From the NCBI GenBank assembly GCA_900321195.1, contig ONVG01000130.1, forward strand, positions 1-5,514: a stretch of DNA of 5,514 nt. Reading direction: 5' to 3'. This stretch comes from an uncultured Eubacteriales bacterium (GTDB lineage Bacteria; Bacillota; Clostridia; Oscillospirales; Acutalibacteraceae). Below, one piece after another: positions 1 to 5,514 of the stretch. Numbering within the stretch: position 1 is the stretch's first letter; each line of letters starts with the position of its first letter. The position numbers were made by a program, and so were the translations under genes. Under the pieces are notes generated by a model. That model was not told the DNA's origin. It searched no databases and saw only the letters and a list, made by a program, of their open reading frames with translations.

Positions 1-138
1 CTGAGAAACGGAAATATAATTGCCTTCAGCGTCGGACTGATCGTTTCAAGAATATTGCCGCAGTGCTGGCTGGTGATACTGATAGCGGTAATACTTGCGC
101 TTACGGCTATTACATGCAGACGCTGCTGTAAATACTGA
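1..138 (+). CDS. C-terminal part of a small hydrophobic membrane protein (hypothetical, 5' end outside window)
   Basis: Frame 1 is open from the first base to a TGA at 136-138, giving at least 45 residues. The start is not visible, and position 1 may lie only a few codons into the gene. The product is almost all hydrophobic: two short apolar stretches at about residues 6-19 and 24-38, separated by the turn-like RILPQCW, then a basic and cysteine-rich tail (CRRCCKY). This fits a small integral membrane protein with one membrane hairpin. I do not recognise the family and assign no function. It lies 13 bases upstream of the SpoVM-like ORF on the same strand with no terminator between, so the two are probably co-transcribed. 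It could be a chance reading frame, but the hydrophobic pattern and the well-placed ribosome binding site just after its stop argue for a real gene. Confidence 0.55.
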   Translation: MRNGNIIAFSVGLIVSRILPQCWLVILIAVILALTAITCRRCCKY

Positions 139-151
139 CGGAGGGATACTT

Positions 152-262
152 ATGAAGATAGTTGTAGTAGATAATCCTAAGTTTTTTAGTTTCTTTCTCA
201 GGAAAATGTTCCATATAAAGAAGCTCCCTGCAAGCAGCAATACACAGTCGTTTTACAAATAA
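152..262 (+). CDS. spoVM: SpoVM-like stage V sporulation peptide (36 aa)
   Basis: ATG at 152 is preceded by a strong ribosome binding site, GGAGGG at 140-145, with 6 bases spacing. The ORF runs to TAA at 260-262 and is too short for usual ORF cut-offs. The N-terminus MKIVVVDNPKFFSFFLRKMF lines up without gaps with Bacillus subtilis SpoVM (MKFYTIKLPKFLGGIVRAML): M1, K2, P9, K10, F11, R17 and M19 are shared, followed by a basic IKK stretch. In B. subtilis, SpoVM is a 26-residue amphipathic helix that sits on the convex forespore membrane and recruits SpoIVA for coat assembly; P9 is important for that localisation. This copy has about 10 extra residues at the C-terminus (LPASSNTQSFYK). The assignment rests on this recalled alignment of a very short peptide, so it is probable rather than certain. 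It would imply a spore-forming ancestry or ability. No sporulation-type promoter could be identified; one may lie upstream of the window. Confidence 0.7.
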   Translation: MKIVVVDNPKFFSFFLRKMFHIKKLPASSNTQSFYK

Positions 263-411
263 AGATCAGTGATAAATAATTATTTCATCCAAAAGTGTTT
301 TTAATAACAAAAAGCTTACACATTTCAGACTGCATAAAGAATAAGAGCAAAAATGCGTACCGGAGCATCGATTTGCTGTTAAAAAAAATATAAAAATTAT
401 TGATATAGTAT

Positions 412-440
412 TTGAAATAGCAGTAAAGCTGTGGTATAAT
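412..440 (+). promoter_or_regulatory. Sigma-A-type promoter of the PAP2 phosphatase gene, with extended -10 and AT-rich upstream element
   Basis: The -35 box TTGAAA (412-417) and -10 box TATAAT (435-440) are separated by exactly 17 bases. The -10 box is preceded by TGG (432-434), which fits the TGn extended -10 motif. Just upstream, 381-411 is almost pure A/T and could act as an UP element. The start codon is at 470, so a leader of roughly 20-25 bases is expected. This is a near-consensus housekeeping promoter and predicts constitutive expression; no operator-like inverted repeat overlaps it. The rest of the 263-469 gap holds no gene that I can support. Confidence 0.8.
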
Positions 441-469
441 TATTTTGAAAAAATTCGGGCGGTGAAAAA

Positions 470-1012
470 ATGTTTGAGCGTATACAAGCATGGGACGACA
501 GAGTGCTTATGTGTCTTGCGAAAAAGCATTCTCCCGTACTTAACAAGATAATGATATTTATTACCACCACAGGAAATAACGGATATATATGGTTTGCCTT
601 TTCGATACCTTTTCTTCTGATGAATAAATGGCGCATAACAGGACTGACTATCCTTTTGGGCATGGGAATAGCCTCACTGACAGGCGAGATAACTATAAAG
701 CATATTGTCAAAAGGATAAGACCCTGCAATAAAGCTTTTGAGGAATATCTGCTGATAAAAAATCCGCCGCACTATTCATTTCCATCAGGGCATACTTCGG
801 CATCATTTGCGGTAACGGCTGTGGTTTTTTATATGTGCCCTATGTTCTTTGTTCCTGTTGTGATGTATGCAGCGCTTTTAGCGTTTTCAAGGGTATATCT
901 CTTGGTGCATTATCCTTCTGATGTCATAGCAGGGATATTTATAGGCAGTATATGCGGTATGGTCGCTATACCTGTTTCACCGTATATCCCATTTTTTGCA
1001 TGGTTCTATTAG
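470..1012 (+). CDS. PAP2-family membrane phosphatase (lipid phosphate / undecaprenyl-pyrophosphate phosphatase-like)
   Basis: 180 residues. All three motifs of the PAP2 (type 2 phosphatidic acid phosphatase) superfamily are present and in order: KX6RP at residues 77-85 (K77, R84, P85), PSGH at 105-108, and SRX5HX3D at 140-151 (S140, R141, H147, D151). H108 is the expected proton donor, H147 the nucleophile and D151 its partner, so the active site looks intact. Hydrophobic segments at about 40-70, 110-135, 130-150 and 150-180 indicate a multi-pass membrane protein with the active site at the outer face. Family members remove phosphate from lipid phosphates such as phosphatidate, phosphatidylglycerol phosphate or undecaprenyl pyrophosphate (BcrC-like); the sequence does not tell which. 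The ribosome binding site is GGGCGGTGA at 457-465, with 5 bases between GGTG and ATG. It stands alone, with its own promoter and terminator. Confidence 0.9.
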   Translation: MFERIQAWDDRVLMCLAKKHSPVLNKIMIFITTTGNNGYIWFAFSIPFLLMNKWRITGLTILLGMGIASLTGEITIKHIVKRIRPCNKAFEEYLLIKNPPHYSFPSGHTSASFAVTAVVFYMCPMFFVPVVMYAALLAFSRVYLLVHYPSDVIAGIFIGSICGMVAIPVSPYIPFFAWFY

Positions 1013-1023
1013 TATATGAATTT

Positions 1024-1067
1024 AAGGACATGACTTCTTTTTATATGGGGTCATGTCCTTGTTTTTT
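1024..1067 (+). terminator. Rho-independent terminator of the PAP2 gene
   Basis: A perfect 11-bp stem, AAGGACATGAC (1024-1034) with GTCATGTCCTT (1050-1060), encloses a 15-base loop and is followed by G and six T residues (1062-1067). It begins 11 bases after the PAP2 stop codon. It should isolate that gene from tspO, which therefore needs its own promoter somewhere in 1068-1100. Confidence 0.88.
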
Positions 1068-1101
1068 GTATATTTTCAAGTGTCCGCGCATATAAATAAT
1101 T

Positions 1102-1110
1102 AAGGCGGTG
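1102..1110 (+). promoter_or_regulatory. Ribosome binding site that decides the tspO start
   Basis: AAGGCGGTG (1102-1110), continuing to AAGGCGGTGA, differs from the perfect anti-Shine-Dalgarno complement AAGGAGGTGA at one base. It is 7 bases from ATG 1118 but only 4 from the in-frame GTG at 1115. ATG 1111 is out of frame and closes at once. I therefore choose ATG 1118. Confidence 0.65.
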
Positions 1111-1117
1111 ATGTGTG

Positions 1118-1585
1118 ATGACGCTTAAACTTAAAACCTTTGTTATATCTCTGCTGCTGACATTTTTATTTGCTGCGGCAGGCGGTATAGTTACTTATGC
1201 AGGAATGTCGGGATTTGAAGCAGCTAAGCAGCCGCCGCTATCACCTCCGTCATTTCTGTTCCCGATAGTCTGGACTGTACTTTTTGCGCTAATGGCGTTC
1301 GGGGCGGCAGTTATCTATGATTCTGATGAAGTTTCGGCGCCGAGAGCATTGTTTGTCTATACGGTACAGCTTACAATGAATTTCTGGTGGTGTGTACTGT
1401 TTTTCGGTTTTCAGCTTTATCTTACCTCTTTTGTATGGCTGGTACTTCTCTGGGCAGCAGTACTGGTTATGACGATAATGTTCACGAGGATAAACAAGCT
1501 TGCAGGACTTCTTCAGATAGCCTATCTTGTATGGCTTACGTTCGCAGCATATCTGAATTTCGGAGTATGGCTGCTGAACAGATAA
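1118..1585 (+). CDS. tspO: TspO/MBR-family membrane protein (tryptophan-rich sensory protein)
   Basis: 155 residues from ATG 1118; one residue longer if the adjacent GTG at 1115 is used. The length and five hydrophobic segments fit the TspO/MBR (mitochondrial benzodiazepine receptor) family. Family signatures visible are QPPLSPPSFLFPIVWTVLF at about 38-56 (the proline-rich loop leading into helix 2), the QLTMNFWWCVLFF segment at about 84-96 (Q84, N88, W90, W91), and the end AYLVWLTFAAYLNFGVWLLN at about 135-154. TspO proteins bind porphyrins and other hydrophobic ligands in the membrane and are linked to stress and tetrapyrrole handling, but their exact role in anaerobic Firmicutes is unclear. 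The gene has its own ribosome binding site but no convincing promoter in the short space after the upstream terminator. It converges on rpoD and ends at the shared hairpin, which begins inside its stop codon. Confidence 0.9.
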   Translation: MTLKLKTFVISLLLTFLFAAAGGIVTYAGMSGFEAAKQPPLSPPSFLFPIVWTVLFALMAFGAAVIYDSDEVSAPRALFVYTVQLTMNFWWCVLFFGFQLYLTSFVWLVLLWAAVLVMTIMFTRINKLAGLLQIAYLVWLTFAAYLNFGVWLLNR

Positions 1586-1627
1586 AAGCTGCGCGGCAAA
1601 CCTTTTTGGGTTTACCGCGCAGCTTTT
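1584..1627. terminator. Bidirectional terminator hairpin between convergent tspO and rpoD
   Basis: A 13-bp perfect stem, AAAAGCTGCGCGG (1584-1596) with CCGCGCAGCTTTT (1615-1627), is extended inside by AAACC (1598-1602) with GGTTT (1609-1613) after one C/A mismatch, closing on a 6-base loop. A residues at the left end and T residues at the right end give each strand a short U run at the 3' side. The hairpin overlaps the tspO stop (1583-1585) and lies 9 bases beyond the rpoD stop (1637-1639 on the opposite strand). It is the only terminator candidate for either gene, so it probably serves both. Confidence 0.85.
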
Positions 1628-1636
1628 CACTTTGAT

Positions 1637-2752
1637 TTAATCAAGGAAATCTTTGAGCTTTTTGCTGCGGCTGGGGTGACGGAGCTTGCGGAGCGCTTTT
1701 GCCTCTATCTGTCTTATGCGCTCTCTGGTTACGTTGAATTCTTCGCCTACTTCTTCAAGTGTGCGTGAACGTCCGTCTTCAAGTCCGAAACGGAGCTTGA
1801 GCACCTTTTCTTCTCTCGGAGTGAGAGTTGCAAGTACGTCTGCAAGCTGCTCTTTGAGAAGTGTGTGTGAAGCGGCATCCTGCGGTGCTGGAGCGTCATC
1901 ATCGGGTATGAAGTCGCCAAGATGGCTGTCCTCTTCCTCACCGATAGGTGTTTCAAGAGATACAGGCTCCTGAGCTACACGCATTATCTCTCTTACCTTG
2001 TCTGTAGGCATACCGAGTACTTCGGATATTTCTTCTGCCGTAGGCTCGTGACCGTTCTGATGAAGGAGCTGGCTCGATACTTTCTTTACCTTGTTGATGG
2101 TCTCTACCATATGTACAGGTATTCTTATAGTTCTTGCCTGGTCTGCAATAGCTCTTGTTATAGCCTGTCTTATCCACCATGTTGCATATGTGGAAAATTT
2201 GAAGCCCTTTGTATAGTCGAACTTCTCAACGGCTTTTATAAGGCCGAGGTTTCCTTCCTGTATGAGATCAAGGAACTGCATTCCTCGTCCGAGATATCTC
2301 TTTGCTATGCTGACAACAAGTCTGAGGTTAGCTTCCGAAAGGCGTTTCTTAGCTGCAACATCACCATCGGAAATACGTATAGCAAGGTCAAGCTCTTCAT
2401 CGGGATTGAGCAGCGGAACACGGCCAATTTCCTTGAGGTATATTTTTACAGGGTCGTCAATAGCAATATTTTCGACAGCAGGCTCACCGTCGCCGTCTTC
2501 ATCCGAGAGGTCGCCTTCGGACGACATGGCCGAAAGCTCAACATCATCAAGTATGATATCATCGAGTGTTTCGACTATTTCCACGCCGTTTGTTTCAAGA
2601 GTATCATAGAATTTTTCCAATTGTTCGGGGTCAAAGTCCATCTCACCGATAGCATCGAGTATTTCTTTGTTGGTAAGCTGTCCCTTAGCCTTGCCCATTT
2701 CCATAAGCTCTCTGAGTATTGTTCTTTTGTCCGGCTGTGCTGCACTTATCAT
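1637..2752 (-). CDS. rpoD: Primary (housekeeping) RNA polymerase sigma factor, RpoD/SigA
   Basis: 371 residues, the usual length for Firmicutes SigA (B. subtilis SigA is also 371). Domains in order are region 1.1 (about 7-60), an acidic linker rich in D and E (about 62-99), region 1.2 starting at DPVKIYLKEIGRVPLL (100-115), region 2 with LRLVVSIAKRYLGRGMQFLD (143-162) and FSTYATWWIRQAITRAI (186-202, promoter melting and -10 contact), region 3 with HMVETINKV (214-222), the sigma finger around SHLGDFIPDDDAP (276-288), and region 4.2 with VTRERIRQIEAKALRKLRHP (341-360, -35 contact). The protein directs core RNA polymerase to promoters such as that at 412-440. The ribosome binding site GGAGG (2760-2764 on the opposite strand) is 7 bases from ATG. 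It is last in the dgt-dnaG-rpoD operon, 14 bases after dnaG, so reading through from dnaG is expected. All conserved regions look complete. Confidence 0.97.
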   Translation of the reverse strand: MISAAQPDKRTILRELMEMGKAKGQLTNKEILDAIGEMDFDPEQLEKFYDTLETNGVEIVETLDDIILDDVELSAMSSEGDLSDEDGDGEPAVENIAIDDPVKIYLKEIGRVPLLNPDEELDLAIRISDGDVAAKKRLSEANLRLVVSIAKRYLGRGMQFLDLIQEGNLGLIKAVEKFDYTKGFKFSTYATWWIRQAITRAIADQARTIRIPVHMVETINKVKKVSSQLLHQNGHEPTAEEISEVLGMPTDKVREIMRVAQEPVSLETPIGEEEDSHLGDFIPDDDAPAPQDAASHTLLKEQLADVLATLTPREEKVLKLRFGLEDGRSRTLEEVGEEFNVTRERIRQIEAKALRKLRHPSRSKKLKDFLD

Positions 2753-2766
2753 AAAAATACCTCCAT

Positions 2767-4486
2767 TTACTTTTTCTTTTCCTTTAACTTTTTAATCTGT
2801 TCCCTGAGAGTCTGTGCATCTGCATTGGCTTTTTGTTCGGGGGTCAGTTTCTGAGCCTCCTCTTCAAGTACCCGGATACATACATCTGACGCTTCATCGG
2901 AATTTATCTCTTTTGGGACAGAGGCAAGTATTCTTGTGATACTGCTTATCTCTTCATTGGAAAATTCTCCTGAAATATCCGTGAGCGTAAAGTCATATCC
3001 GGCATCTGCATGCTTTTTCAGGGTCTCATAAACCTTTCGGTTAAATGACGTAACAAATTTTTCAGGCGGCAGCCTTTTGAATATTTTCATAGCCGCGCCC
3101 GGATCATACATGATAATGGCTAAAAGAGTTTCTTCGGCATGTGCTGCCCTGAGATTTGAGGCCTTTTCAATGTTGATCCTGTCGTTTTTGGCAGAGAGAT
3201 TATCTCTTATTTCACGCTGTACCCGTATATTTTCATCACGGGATTTCTTTTTATAGAAACGCTGTACCTGCCGGCTTATTGCGTCTTTGCTGACGTCAAG
3301 CTCCTCGGCAAGTTTAGCGGTATATATATCCTGTTCAATGCTGTTTTCAAATGTAGAGATGAGCTTTGCGGCATTGGTCAGAAATTCGACACGCTGTTCG
3401 GTAATATCGAGGTCATATTTTGCCCTGAGATTCTGAAGCCTGTAATCTGCATCATTTCCGCTTTTTTCAAGCAGCATTCGGAACCTTGCCGGCCCCTGCT
3501 CACCGTATGAGCTTATAAATTCATCAGGGTCTTTTCCGCTGGGGACCTTTAGTATCCTTATGCGCAGACCTGTCGGGCGAAGTATGGATATTGCTCTTGA
3601 AGTCGCTTTCTGACCTGCTTCATCCGAGTCGTAGCATATCACTACCTCTTCACAGTAACGTTTTATAATGGTCGCCTGTTCGTTGGTAAGCGATGTACCG
3701 AGTGTAGCAACGGCATTTTCAAAGCCTGCCTGATGAAGCGCGATAACGTCCATGTAGCCCTCAACGAGTATTAGCTGACCATTGGCTTTGTTTTTTGCGA
3801 ACTGGAGCGCGAAAAGATTGCGGCTCTTGTTGAATGCGGGCGTATCGGATGTGTTGAGATATTTAGGCTTTATGTCGGACATTATTCGTCCGCCGAAAGC
3901 GATTACATTTCCTCTCAGGTCGATTATAGGGAACATTACCCTGTCCGAAAATCTGTCAAAGAGATATCCCTTATCCGACCTGTTTGCAAGGTTAGCCTGT
4001 ATAAGCTCGCTTTCCGTGAAGCCTTTTTTTTTCAGGCAGTTCACAAGCTCGAATCTTGATTTCGGAGAATATCCGAGACCGAAATGTATTATGGTTTTAT
4101 CGGTAAGATGTCTGCCCTTTAGATAGTCAAGACCGTCTTTTCCCTGCGGAGTATAGAGAAATTTGTTATAAAACTTTGCTGCCTCACGGTTAGCTTCATA
4201 TATTCTTGTTCTCAGTCGGGTAAGTCCGTCGTTTGACTTTCCTTCCGGAACAGCCAGTCCTGCTCTCTGAGCAAGTAATTTGACAGCGTCTACATAGTCT
4301 AAATTTTCTATTCTTTTAATAACCGTTTTCTGGTGATACGCTGAATGACGGGGATTTTTCGTTGTGGAAGGGACAAAGCCCCATAAGAGACCGTCCCGAT
4401 TTTTTAAGGCTGACATATGAGGATACTACATCTACTATATCTGACCTGTGTTTCAGCTCCTGTATAAATTCCTCAGGTATCGGCAT
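2767..4486 (-). pseudogene. dnaG: DNA primase gene dnaG, interrupted by a frame-shifting internal deletion
   Basis: ATG 4486 has a good ribosome binding site (AAGGAG, 8 bases away). The first frame gives 56 residues, MPIPEEFIQELK up to SPENGY, then TAA at 4318-4316; this is the start of the zinc-binding domain with its first ligand pair (C38, H41 in CPFH). The rest continues in the +1 frame from about 4323 (VIKRIENLDYVDAVKLLAQR) to TAA at 2769-2767. That body has the primase core (RFSDRVMFPI), the Toprim motifs VEGYMDVI and YDSDEAGQKA, the KDPDEF segment and a C-terminal helicase-binding region ending in a lysine-rich tail, so it looks full length. Missing at the junction are about 15 residues that the family has here, of the type YYCFGCGAGGDVITF, including the second zinc ligand pair. 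DnaG makes RNA primers for replication and is normally essential. The body frame runs back to an ATG at 4416, but that has no ribosome binding site and falls within the out-of-frame zinc region. Sequencing or assembly error is at least as likely as true loss. Confidence 0.9.
4316..4330 (-). other. Deletion/frameshift junction in dnaG
   Basis: On the - strand this reads GAA AAC GGT TAT TAA. The first four codons (ENGY) finish the zinc-domain frame and TAA stops it. Shifting by +1 gives GTT ATT AAA AGA (VIKR), which begins the primase body. The two halves fit the DnaG family directly on each side, so the lesion can be placed within a few bases. A net loss of 3n+2 bases, about 44 or 47, would explain both the missing CFGC segment and the frame change. 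Confidence 0.8.
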
Positions 4487-5510
4487 TTTTTGTTCTCCTT
4501 TTATCTGTCGTGTTAAGCTGCCAAGCATACGGGATAAATATATTCTTGAATGTTTCGGTTGCGAAGTGGTCGGTCATTCCGGAGATATAGTCGCATACAG
4601 CTCTGTCTATCCCTTCCTTTTCGGCTGTGAGCATATTTTCTTTTGGAAGAAGCTCCTTGTGCTGTCTGAAATATGTATAGAGAAGCTCAATAAGCTGAGG
4701 AACTTTTTTCTCCTCCTGTTTCGCATAGCTGTTTGAATAAACGCTGTCGAACATAAAACCGTGAAGCTTGTCGAAAGCCTCCTGTATGTCAGGCGACATT
4801 TTCAATTCATCCGTATGGGTGTTGTTTATTATTGAAAGTACAAGTGTGTTGATGCGTGAGTTTGTTGTATTTCCGAGTATGCGTGAGATCTGCGGAGGTA
4901 TATCTCTTTCGGATATTATCTCTGCGCGTACAGCATCATCTATATCATGGTTTATATAAGCTATCCTGTCCGCAAGTCGTACTATACGGCCTTCGAGCGT
5001 ATCGGCTTCTTTGCCTTTGGTATGGCATAATATACCGTTTCTTGTTTCGTATGTAAGATTAAGACCTTTTCCGTTTTTTTCTAATTTTTTTACTACTCTG
5101 AGACTTTGCTCATAGTGTCTGAATCCGTTGGGAACTATGTCATTGAGCGCCCTTTCTCCTGCATGTCCGAAAGGCGTGTGTCCGAGGTCGTGACCGAGTG
5201 ATATTGCTTCTGTAAGGTCTTCGTTAAGCTGTAAGGCTCTTGCTATCGTCCTTGCTATCTGAGCCACTTCAAGAGTATGTGTAAGTCTTGTTCTGTAGTG
5301 GTCGCCTTCGGGCGATAGAAACACCTGAGTTTTATGTTTAAGTCTGCGGAAGGATTTACAGTGTATTATCCTGTCCCTGTCACGCTGGAACTCGGTTCTG
5401 ACGGGACATTTTTCCTCTGACCTTTCACGTCCTCTGCTGTTTACCGAGAGACAGGCATAGGAGGAGAGTATAGCTTTTTCATTCTGTTCAAGCTGCTGAC
5501 GTATATACAC
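4473..5510 (-). CDS. dgt: Deoxyguanosinetriphosphate triphosphohydrolase-like protein (HD domain)
   Basis: 345 residues from a GTG at 5510-5508. The HD-superfamily metal site is visible: H78 in RLTHTLEVAQ, H107-D108 in SLGHDLGHTPFGHAGE, and D181 in RLADRIAYINHDIDD. The family hallmarks DRDRIIHCKSFRRLKHKTQV (44-63) and SPEGDHYRTRLTHTLE (66-81) are also present. The enzyme splits dNTPs to deoxynucleosides and triphosphate; the substrate range of this clostridial branch may be wider than dGTP. The C-terminal part, including YISGMTDHFATETFKNIFIP (308-327), is also family-like. It is first in the visible operon, and its stop (4475-4473) overlaps the dnaG start by 14 bases, suggesting translational coupling. 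The start is provisional: only four bases lie upstream in the window, so its ribosome binding site and promoter cannot be seen and an earlier start is possible. The N-terminus VYIRQQLEQNEKAIL resembles relatives that begin two or three residues before IRxQ. Confidence 0.92.
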   Translation of the reverse strand: MYIRQQLEQNEKAILSSYACLSVNSRGRERSEEKCPVRTEFQRDRDRIIHCKSFRRLKHKTQVFLSPEGDHYRTRLTHTLEVAQIARTIARALQLNEDLTEAISLGHDLGHTPFGHAGERALNDIVPNGFRHYEQSLRVVKKLEKNGKGLNLTYETRNGILCHTKGKEADTLEGRIVRLADRIAYINHDIDDAVRAEIISERDIPPQISRILGNTTNSRINTLVLSIINNTHTDELKMSPDIQEAFDKLHGFMFDSVYSNSYAKQEEKKVPQLIELLYTYFRQHKELLPKENMLTAEKEGIDRAVCDYISGMTDHFATETFKNIFIPYAWQLNTTDKRRTKNADT

Positions 5511-5514
5511 AAAA

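Noticed and set aside
274..292. AAATAATTATTT palindrome after the spoVM-like gene
   Set aside because: It is short and purely A/T in an AT-rich gap, with no GC stem and no T tract, so neither terminator nor operator can be claimed.
347..376. Imperfect hairpin upstream of the PAP2 promoter (GCAAA/TTTGC and ATGC/GCAT)
   Set aside because: Only 9 interrupted pairs, and it is followed by an A run rather than a T run on the + strand, so it is not a terminator for the spoVM-like gene; I cannot show it is more than chance.
1073..1100. Possible tspO promoter (TTTTCA, 16 bases, AATAAT; or TATAAA at 1091)
   Set aside because: Both boxes are weak and several alternatives fit equally well in this AT-rich stretch, so no specific promoter is supported.
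1922..2854. 310-codon open frame on the + strand
   Set aside because: It is antisense to rpoD and the end of dnaG, has a tyrosine- and cysteine-rich composition typical of shadows, and has no family resemblance.
4312..4330. Programmed +1 ribosomal frameshift joining the two dnaG halves
   Set aside because: The P-site codon TAT re-pairing to ATT is poor, there is no evident stimulatory Shine-Dalgarno-like element before the stop, and a frameshift would still not restore the missing CxxC. A deletion explains both facts.
4551..4562. A CFGC motif followed by GDIV on the + strand, resembling the very segment missing from dnaG
   Set aside because: The opposite strand here encodes the conserved C-terminal MTDHFATETFK of Dgt, so the + strand reading is an antisense coincidence and not a displaced or inverted dnaG fragment.
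4362..4736. 124-codon open frame on the + strand across the dgt-dnaG junction
   Set aside because: It is antisense to the well-supported dgt and dnaG, has no ribosome binding site and shows no recognisable domain.

Overview
The window looks like chromosomal DNA from a low-to-moderate GC Clostridia, most likely a gut Ruminococcus or Oscillospiraceae-type organism. The grounds are the dgt-dnaG-rpoD gene order, a SpoVM-like sporulation peptide, frequent ATA, AGA and AGG codons, and strong AAGGAGG-type ribosome binding sites. The genus is an inference from style and gene content, not from a search. I see no rRNA, tRNA, CRISPR array, insertion sequence or phage gene.

Left part, + strand: position 1 falls inside the end of a small hydrophobic protein gene (stop at 138). 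It is followed 13 bases later by a 36-codon ORF (152-262) whose first 24 residues match the pattern of the sporulation peptide SpoVM. A gap with a near-consensus promoter (412-440) then leads into a PAP2-family membrane phosphatase (470-1012), which ends at a clean intrinsic terminator. Next is a TspO/MBR-family membrane protein (1118-1585).

Right part, - strand, transcribed from right to left: dgt (an HD-domain dNTP triphosphohydrolase), dnaG (primase) and rpoD (the housekeeping sigma factor). dgt overlaps the dnaG start by 14 bases and dnaG is 14 bases from rpoD, so this is a tight operon for dNTP balance, replication priming and transcription initiation. It converges on tspO, and one long, nearly symmetric hairpin (1584-1627) separates the two and probably terminates both.

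The most striking observation is that dnaG is broken as written. The N-terminal zinc-binding domain is read in one frame (4486-4316) and the rest of the primase in another (about 4323-2767). At the junction, roughly 15 conserved residues are absent, including the second zinc-binding cysteine pair (CFGC). The lesion looks like a deletion of 3n+2 bases (about 44-47) in a normally essential gene. A sequence or assembly error, a mixed-strain consensus, or a true pseudogene with another primase elsewhere are all possible. I found no convincing new defence, mobile or RNA system here.
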